Positions 58,771 to 64,000 of a stretch of DNA of 64,000 bases are shown piece by piece (positions within the stretch are counted from its first letter, which is position 1; each line of letters starts with the position of its first letter). The notes under the pieces are model-generated. The model saw only the letters and a list, made by a program, of their open reading frames with translations. It made no database searches and was not told the origin of the DNA. This stretch comes from Bog-473 sp963751335 (GTDB taxonomy: Bacteria; Actinomycetota; Acidimicrobiia; Acidimicrobiales; RAAP-2), in the NCBI GenBank assembly GCA_963751335.1, contig CAVVUB010000002.1, positions 62,001-126,000 on the forward strand. The letters are read 5' to 3'. The position numbers and the translations under genes are program-made.

Positions 58771-59008
58771 GACGGCGCTGCCGCCAGGCCGCCGAGAACC
58801 GACTGTCTCTCGACGACGAGGTCGATCAGATCGAGAGCGCCATGCTGTCCGCCCTCGAGCGGCGTCGGGCATGAGGGAGGCGGGCCAACTTTCGGTGGTG
58901 TTGTCGGGAGACCGCATGCGTTCGCTGTCAGATGGGCGAGGTGAACGACAGGGCGGGCCAGACCGGCGAGCTGCCTGAGCACGCCTGGGGACGATGCGGC
59001 CCGGCCGA

Positions 59009-59809
59009 TCAGGACGAAACGAGCGAGGTGATGGGCACAGCACCAGTTGGCGCCTTCGGGTCGACCTTCTGGTTGTACTTGCCGTAGACCGAAGCCACCC
59101 GCTCGATATTGTGCCCACCGTCGTTATTGACCTGAACGGTGGCACCCAGGGGAAGGTAGGGAGCCGTCGTCGAGACGAAGAACGTGACGGTGGCGGTAGT
59201 ACCTGCCCCGGGAGCGGTGGCCGGGCTGCCAGTCACCGCAACGGCACTCTGGCCCCCGAACGTGGTGGCGCCGGCCACGCGAAGATGGGGTTCCTCTGGC
59301 ACGAACTGGAGAATTGCCTCTGCTGCGCTGAGGGACTGCGTGATGCTGGAGTAGCCGGGATTCCCCTTCTGGAACGAGATCCACTCCCCGGCGTGCGCCG
59401 CCGCCTGAGCGGTCGACAGGCTGAGCTGCTGCTCGAGGAATTGCGTGCCGGCGCGCAGGTAGGCCGACCCGTCGACGAGGATGGCTTGGAGGACGGGCAG
59501 CGTCGACGACCGCACCGACTCGGACGCCGCCTTCTCGCTGGTCGCCCCGACCTGCACCGTGCTGGCCTTCCCGGCGACGGTCTTGGTGACGAAGCTCACC
59601 GAGTGCTGGCGGTGGTAGGCCTTGATGGAGAGCGACAGCACGGCGGTGGCCGACTTCCCGGCCAATGCTCCTTCGGAGGGACCGCTGCTGCCGCAGGCCG
59701 ATGCCGCGACACCGAGCACCGCCGTCAACGCAGCGAAGGTCAGGCCGACCCGGTGGCGGCGCCGGGCAGGCGCGCGCGTGCCCCATACGTTCCGCCGCAG
59801 GCGTGTCAC
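59009..59809 (-). CDS. Lipoprotein of unknown function
   Basis: This 266-residue protein has a signal peptide ending in a lipobox (VAASAC, then GSSG), so it is lipid-anchored outside the cell. The remaining domain has a beta-strand rich pattern (SVSFVTKTVAGKASTVQVGA, then GGQSAVAVTGSP and ATVTFFVSTTAPYLPLGAT), reminiscent of LolA/LppX-like folds, not proven. The GTG start at 59809 overlaps the stop of the GH18-like gene by four bases (GTGA), so they are co-translated. Confidence 0.8.
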   Translation of the reverse strand: MTRLRRNVWGTRAPARRRHRVGLTFAALTAVLGVAASACGSSGPSEGALAGKSATAVLSLSIKAYHRQHSVSFVTKTVAGKASTVQVGATSEKAASESVRSSTLPVLQAILVDGSAYLRAGTQFLEQQLSLSTAQAAAHAGEWISFQKGNPGYSSITQSLSAAEAILQFVPEEPHLRVAGATTFGGQSAVAVTGSPATAPGAGTTATVTFFVSTTAPYLPLGATVQVNNDGGHNIERVASVYGKYNQKVDPKAPTGAVPITSLVSS

Positions 59810-61586
59810 TGGTGAGTCACCGCAGAGGTCGTGCTGCCGGTGTTCCCAGCGTCACCTGTGCCAGCGGTCGTCGTTGTCGACGATGTCGGGGTCGACGTGG
59901 TCGTCGTCGCGCGGGGCGCTCGGCGTGGTGGTCATCGAGGTGCTGGTCGTCGTCGAGCCGTTCCCGGGGTGAGCGTCGCCCCCGTTCACGTCGACCGAGG
60001 TCGTCGTCGATGATGCACCGACCCCTCCATTCCCAGCGAGACTTGATCTTCACCCTCTTGATGATGTTGGCTGCCGCGGTCGAGGTGGTCGGACCTCCTG
60101 GGGGCGTGCGCAGAGAGACCGCACGCCCACTGAGCAGATCGAGCAGCGGGATATCGTTGCCCTCCATCCCGAGGGCCCAGATGCCGACCCCCAAGAGGCC
60201 CGACGTGGCGGCCAAATGCACTTTCTCCTCCAGGCTGTTCGCATTGTCGAAGAAGACCTGGTGCCACTGACCTTTCGACTGGTAGGACGTCCAGGCCGTG
60301 TCGGTGGCCGCGTCCCAGTACGTCGGCCCCGAGGCGACCGCCTGGGCATACGTCACGGGCACCGCCGCTCCGGTCGCCTTGTTTCCGAGTTCCGGCCCTC
60401 GGGTCGGTTCGTCGTAGCCGAACAGGGGCACACCGAGGATCACCTTTGACGCACCAACCTTGGCGACGTACTCGTCCACGTAGGCCGCGTCGCCACCACC
60501 GCCATTCTCCCCCTGGGCCCCGGTCGGTCCCAGGCTGACGCCGTAGGCCATGACGAAGAAAGCATTGACCCACTGGGCCAGGCCGGGGATGTCGTAGAAG
60601 CCGTTCGGATCACCAGCCGAGGATGCGTAGGTGGCCATGGTGAGCTGATAGTGGGGGTCGGCACTGTGCAAAATGAAGTCGACCTGGCTGACCAGATGAT
60701 CGAGTCCGGCCCGGTCACCTCGACCGGTCCCCTCGAGATCGAGGTTCACGCCATCGAGTCCTTTCGTCTGCACCAACTCGAGCAACTCTGTGCCGAGGAC
60801 GACGCCGGCGTTCGGAGAATGGGTGAGCGTGTAGAGGGACGCCTCCGTGAAATCGTTTGCCGTGAGCACGACCCGGTCGCCCGCCTGGTGCGCCGCGTTG
60901 ATCAGATTGACGAAGTCCTCGCTGTTGTAGCCGTTCCACCCCAGCCCCGAATGCTGGATCGATCCGTTCGGGTTCACGTTGACGCTGAAGTAGGCAACGG
61001 TCGAGAAGTCCTTGTAGGGAAAGCTCGGCCAGTCCGGCAGCGACCAATAGGGGGCGTACCCGAACACTTCATGAGCAGAGGTCGGGCTCGAGAGCGCGAC
61101 CAACGGCTTGGCCGGGATCGGGGTGGTGCTGGCCTGGGCCAAGTCGAAATTGCTCGGACTCATGACGAGACGGTGAGCCACCGCGCCGAGTCCCCCATGT
61201 GGCGTGTTCGACGGCGTGGCGCTCGTCGACGTGATCATGGTGCCGGCCACGAGACCGCCGATGAGGAGCACGAGGCTGCCGACCACCAGTCCCAGTTTGC
61301 GCACAGGGACGTCCTCGCGCGCAGGAAGCCGCTCGCGCATGACGTCCCAGGGCCGGCGCGGACCGGTGAGCCAGCCCACTCGCTGCTTGAACTCCCCGTC
61401 GGTCCGCACGACACCCAGTAACTCGTCGGCCCCGCCGTGTTCGGGTGGGGCTGACCGCGGCGTGGGATCCGTCATGACCGCGGTCAACTGCATGGTGTCG
61501 AGCATCGACACCGACCCTCGCGATCTGGTCCGGCGGCGGGACCACGCAAACGGCCAGCGCTGTCCCGTGTCTCGCTGTGTCGTCAT
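59806..61586 (-). CDS. Membrane-anchored GH18-like glycoside hydrolase (frame-broken tail)
   Basis: A cytoplasmic N-terminus of about 100 residues precedes one membrane helix (KLGLVVGSLVLLIGGLVAGT) and a GH18-type catalytic domain: VFGYAPYWSLPDWPSFPYKD, the active-site motif LDGVNLDLEG (DxxDxDxE with one Asn and the catalytic Glu), and VILGVPLFGYDEPTRGPELG. This places it with spore-coat/peptidoglycan-type GH18 enzymes such as YaaH. The tail is Thr/Ser-rich only after correcting two frame changes (near 60020 and 59925); the stop is then at 59806, overlapping the lipoprotein start. Confidence 0.83.
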
Positions 61587-61803
61587 GCTGTGACTGCCCT
61601 CCGCCCGGTATCGCCCTTTCGGCCGCGATCCGCTCGCCGGGCGATCCGGGGTGCACGGCCCCGATTGGCGGCCGACTTGTTGGTGCGACCGTCTGCATGT
61701 CAGCCGGTGAGGCTAGGTGGAGCAGATGAACCATCTGCAACATCGGCGTAACAGGTGGATGAACTATAGAGCCCCAGGTGGGCGGTTCAGACCGCGGGCA
61801 GGA

Positions 61804-62574
61804 TCAGTGCGCTGGGATCCACTCCGAGAGCTCTTTGAGGAGGGCACCGAAGGCGGCCTGGTCGACATCGAGCGGGGGACGGAGGGCACCGGCAGCACGG
61901 GCCAGGCTCAGGGCTGACCCGGTGTCACCGGACGCCGCCGTGAGCAACGCCAGGGTGAGCACGGCCAGGCTGGCGATCCCTTGGCTCTGACCGGTCCGCT
62001 CGTGGTCGGGCAGCACGGCGAACGCGTCCACGGCGGTCTGCGCCATGGCGAGGGCGCCCTGGGGCCCCTCCCGGCGGAAGATGACGAGGGCCCCGGTGGC
62101 CAGGACCTGGGCCCGCTGGACGTCCTTGGTGGCCACGCGCCGGGCCTGCTCGACGTGGCGCTGGGCGTCGGCCAGGACGATGGGGTCGTCACGCCGGCCT
62201 CCGTGCCCGAGGTCCGAGTGCACGACGAGACACCAGGCCCGTCCGTTGGCCAGCAGAAAGCGCTCGTCGTCGCTCAGGTCGACTCGCAGGTCGCCGCTGG
62301 CGGGCGCCTCGAGCGCCTGGCGGGCCAGTCCCATGCCGTCGATCCGCTGCCACGCATGCTCCCCCAGCATCAACATGGCGGCCAGCGGGACCTCCTGGCG
62401 CGCCGCATACACGTCCTCGCCCAGTGCCGACGGAGCAAACCAATCAGGTTCGGGCACACCTGGCTCCGGCGAGGGCTCGACGGCGCGCAGATCGGTCTCG
62501 AAGCGGCTCTCGTCGCTCCAGGCGCGCTCACCTCGGGCCTGAGACTTGCGGCGACGCTTGGCGTGCCTGGCCAC
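61804..62574 (-). CDS. Helical (TPR-like) protein of unknown function
   Basis: This 256-residue protein has a basic N-terminus (ARHAKRRRKSQARGERA) and a helical body rich in Ala, Leu and Gln, with paired helices such as QRHVEQARRVATKDVQRAQV and ALAMAQTAVDAFAVLPDHER that suggest a TPR-like scaffold. No catalytic motifs are seen. It lies upstream of the GH18-like gene on the same strand. Confidence 0.72.
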   Translation of the reverse strand: MARHAKRRRKSQARGERAWSDESRFETDLRAVEPSPEPGVPEPDWFAPSALGEDVYAARQEVPLAAMLMLGEHAWQRIDGMGLARQALEAPASGDLRVDLSDDERFLLANGRAWCLVVHSDLGHGGRRDDPIVLADAQRHVEQARRVATKDVQRAQVLATGALVIFRREGPQGALAMAQTAVDAFAVLPDHERTGQSQGIASLAVLTLALLTAASGDTGSALSLARAAGALRPPLDVDQAAFGALLKELSEWIPAH

Positions 62575-62586
62575 CCGGGCGACTGT

Positions 62587-62659
62587 ACTGCCTCTGTCCT
62601 GGACTGCCTCTGTCCTGGCGGAATGGCACCCCCGAGGAGCGGAATGGCACCCCCGAAGA
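62587..62659. repeat. Two short tandem duplications upstream of the TPR-like gene
   Basis: A 16-bp unit (ACTGCCTCTGTCCTGG) is repeated exactly at 62587-62602 and 62603-62618. Next to it a 21-bp unit (core GCGGAATGGCACCCCCGA) is repeated at 62618-62638 and 62639-62659 with one difference. They lie directly upstream of the start codon and may be replication slippage products. Confidence 0.75.
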
Positions 62660-62698
62660 AGGGAGCAGGTCCACTCTTGGCCCCCAGAAGCGGAGCCG

Positions 62699-62740
62699 AA
62701 GAAACGGAGGAACCCCGGCCTCCCGACCGGGGCTCCTCCG
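62699..62740 (-). terminator. Intrinsic terminator-like hairpin
   Basis: Bases 62705-62718 pair with 62727-62740 in a 14-bp stem with one mismatch and an 8-nt loop. On the minus strand the stem is followed by TTTCTT. It is about 100 bp beyond the stop of the PstS-like gene. Confidence 0.7.
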
Positions 62741-62763
62741 CACGTCAGATCACTCGGCTCCGA

Positions 62764-62814
62764 AGGCCGGCTCCGGGCCGCGGGGACGAACCCCGCAGCC
62801 CGGGTTACCGGCCT
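62764..62814 (-). terminator. Second long hairpin downstream of the PstS-like gene
   Basis: AGGCCGG (62764-62770) pairs with CCGGCCT (62808-62814), with inner paired blocks CCGGGC/GCCCGG and GCGGGG/CCCCGC. It is 24 bp beyond the PstS-like stop. It lacks a T-run, so it may protect the 3' end, with the next hairpin doing the terminating. Confidence 0.6.
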
Positions 62815-62837
62815 CGAGTGCCGTGCTACGTGGACGA

Positions 62838-64000
62838 CTAGTCAGTCCCGTTGCCGTCCGTGCTCTCGGTCAGGCAATACCCGATGGGGTCCGAGGCCGT
62901 GGCCGTCTTCGTGGCGTTGGTGTTGCCGTCGAAGTAGACGCCGGTGTAGGTGCCCGAGATCGCCGAGTTGTCGGTGTCCTGGTCGCCGGTCGGGAAGTTC
63001 CAAGGGCTGCCTGACTCGTGCGCCGCGTTGTAGGCCGAGGACTGCAGACCGCCGGTGGAGCTCCAGGCGGAGTTCGGGATGCCGCTTCCGGTGGTGCCGT
63101 AGGCACCGGTGGTCTGACCCTGGCCGTCCTCAACCATCAACGGCAGCGGGAAGAAGCCCTGCGCCGAAATGATGTTGTTGATCTCGGTCCGGTAGGTCGC
63201 CCCGGTGTTGGGGTCAACATCCGTGCTGCTCGACGGCTTGCAGAGGAACCCGTCCTCACTGACCACGTTCAGCGACGCCGGCGAGGAGATCGGGATGTCC
63301 GGATTCGACCCGTCGGAGTACACGTTGAAGAGCAGGCGGTCACCGGGGAAGGGCGTCCCCGTCGAACCAGGTAGCTGGGCCGCGATGCTGCCCTTGCTGA
63401 CCTTGGTCCCACCGATCTGACCCAGCGCGATCTTGCTGGTCGACGCACCCGAACAGAAGGCCGGGTTCGGGGCGCAGATGGTCTCGAACTTGCCGTACGA
63501 GAAGAAGAAGATGGCGTTGGCCTGGTCCTTGTTGGCCAAGATCGACGACGTCTCGTTCTCGAAGATGACATGGTTCGGGTCCTCGTTGCCGAAGGGGAAG
63601 GCACTGGAGGGACTCAGGCCAAGCAGCCCGGCCCAGGTCGACTCGGTACCCGAGCCTGACTGCGCCATGTAGATGGCGATCGGCGCAGCCGTGCCGCCGA
63701 AGCAGGCCCAGTTCGGCGTCGTGAACGTTTGGGCACCAGCAGTGCAACCTTGATCCTTGTAGATCGAGGTCAGCTGCGGAACCGTCAGGTTCGTAACGGC
63801 GGACGACGGGGTGGTCTTACCGCTCACCGAGGTCCAGTGGATCCACGTCACGGCGTCCTCGGCGTAGGCCACGAAGTTCAGGCCCTTGTCGTCACCGGTC
63901 ACGCCGGTAGCGGTCAGCGTCGGGGCGCGCGAGGAGCGGGCCACGTCGAGCGGCGACACGTTGACCGGGGCGGTGCCGGCGTGTGAGCCCTGGTCCTCGA
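62838..64000 (-). CDS. PstS-like substrate-binding protein (5' end outside window)
   Basis: About 387 codons are inside the window; the frame is open to the right edge, so the start lies beyond it. Segments VAYAEDAVTWIHWTSVSG, SGSGTESTWAGLLG (the phosphate-binding SGSGT loop of PstS) and YIGYC-type C-terminal residues (DPIGYCLTES) mark a periplasmic-type phosphate-binding fold. The region between is enlarged by about 100 residues with several cysteines relative to a typical PstS, so a different oxyanion or a lectin-like role is possible. Confidence 0.78.
   Translation of the reverse strand, partial: EDQGSHAGTAPVNVSPLDVARSSRAPTLTATGVTGDDKGLNFVAYAEDAVTWIHWTSVSGKTTPSSAVTNLTVPQLTSIYKDQGCTAGAQTFTTPNWACFGGTAAPIAIYMAQSGSGTESTWAGLLGLSPSSAFPFGNEDPNHVIFENETSSILANKDQANAIFFFSYGKFETICAPNPAFCSGASTSKIALGQIGGTKVSKGSIAAQLPGSTGTPFPGDRLLFNVYSDGSNPDIPISSPASLNVVSEDGFLCKPSSSTDVDPNTGATYRTEINNIISAQGFFPLPLMVEDGQGQTTGAYGTTGSGIPNSAWSSTGGLQSSAYNAAHESGSPWNFPTGDQDTDNSAISGTYTGVYFDGNTNATKTATASDPIGYCLTESTDGNGTD

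Overview
This is high-GC DNA from an actinobacterium. The evidence is two WhiB regulators, a DivIVA polar protein, a UPF0182 membrane protein, a mycobacterial Sdh1-type succinate dehydrogenase, a deazaflavin (F420)-dependent nitroreductase-like enzyme, a DinB/DUF664 protein, and frequent GTG starts with 4-nt gene overlaps. The mixture resembles Acidimicrobiia more than Mycobacteriales or Streptomyces, but that placement is inference. No rRNA, tRNA, CRISPR array or insertion sequence was recognised.

0-13 kb is a housekeeping block: UPF0182; a DivIVA protein whose second half carries a phage Mu F/SPP1 gp7-like Cys/His motif (split by one frameshift); a PDZ/Lon-type secreted protease; a HEAT-repeat protein; an MreB-like actin; an HtrA-like protein that has lost its catalytic triad; a DUF2342 protein; two WhiB genes; and a formimidoyltransferase. 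Two convergent gene junctions (about 7.0 and 10.7 kb) are filled by tandem hairpin-forming repeats that include the stop codons of the flanking genes. 13-14.66 kb is gene-poor with a methyltransferase remnant. 14.6-20.2 kb holds a VWA protein, a MoxR-type AAA+ ATPase and a secreted eight-repeat RCC1-like propeller on one strand.

20.3-24.8 kb carries a LysR regulator divergent from sdhC-sdhA-sdhB, with a perfect 9-bp palindrome just upstream of the LysR start. 24.9-33.9 kb contains recognisable genes broken by many single-base frame changes: an SCP2-SDR fusion, a TetR/F420-nitroreductase pair with a near-consensus promoter, a GNAT, and an FtsX-type permease with two ABC ATPases. 36-43 kb includes a tight five-gene run (circularly permuted ATP-grasp, alpha-E, transglutaminase, ACT, Gfo/Idh/MocA). 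mdh and icd follow at 43-45.3 kb.

45.8-58.9 kb is a surface-polysaccharide region: two sulfotransferases, an ABC exporter, four GT4-type glycosyltransferases, a polymerase-like membrane protein and an AsnB-type amidotransferase. A FkbM and a class I methyltransferase at 34-36 kb may belong to the same theme. The window closes with a lipoprotein coupled to a membrane-anchored GH18-like protein, a helical protein of unknown role, and the 3' part of a PstS-like binding protein that runs off the right edge.

Warning about the frame breaks: most of those resolved move the frame by +1, and coding resumes at once in the new frame with intact motifs. This looks more like insertion errors in the sequence than gene decay. 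Broken genes are given as spans of the inferred whole gene.
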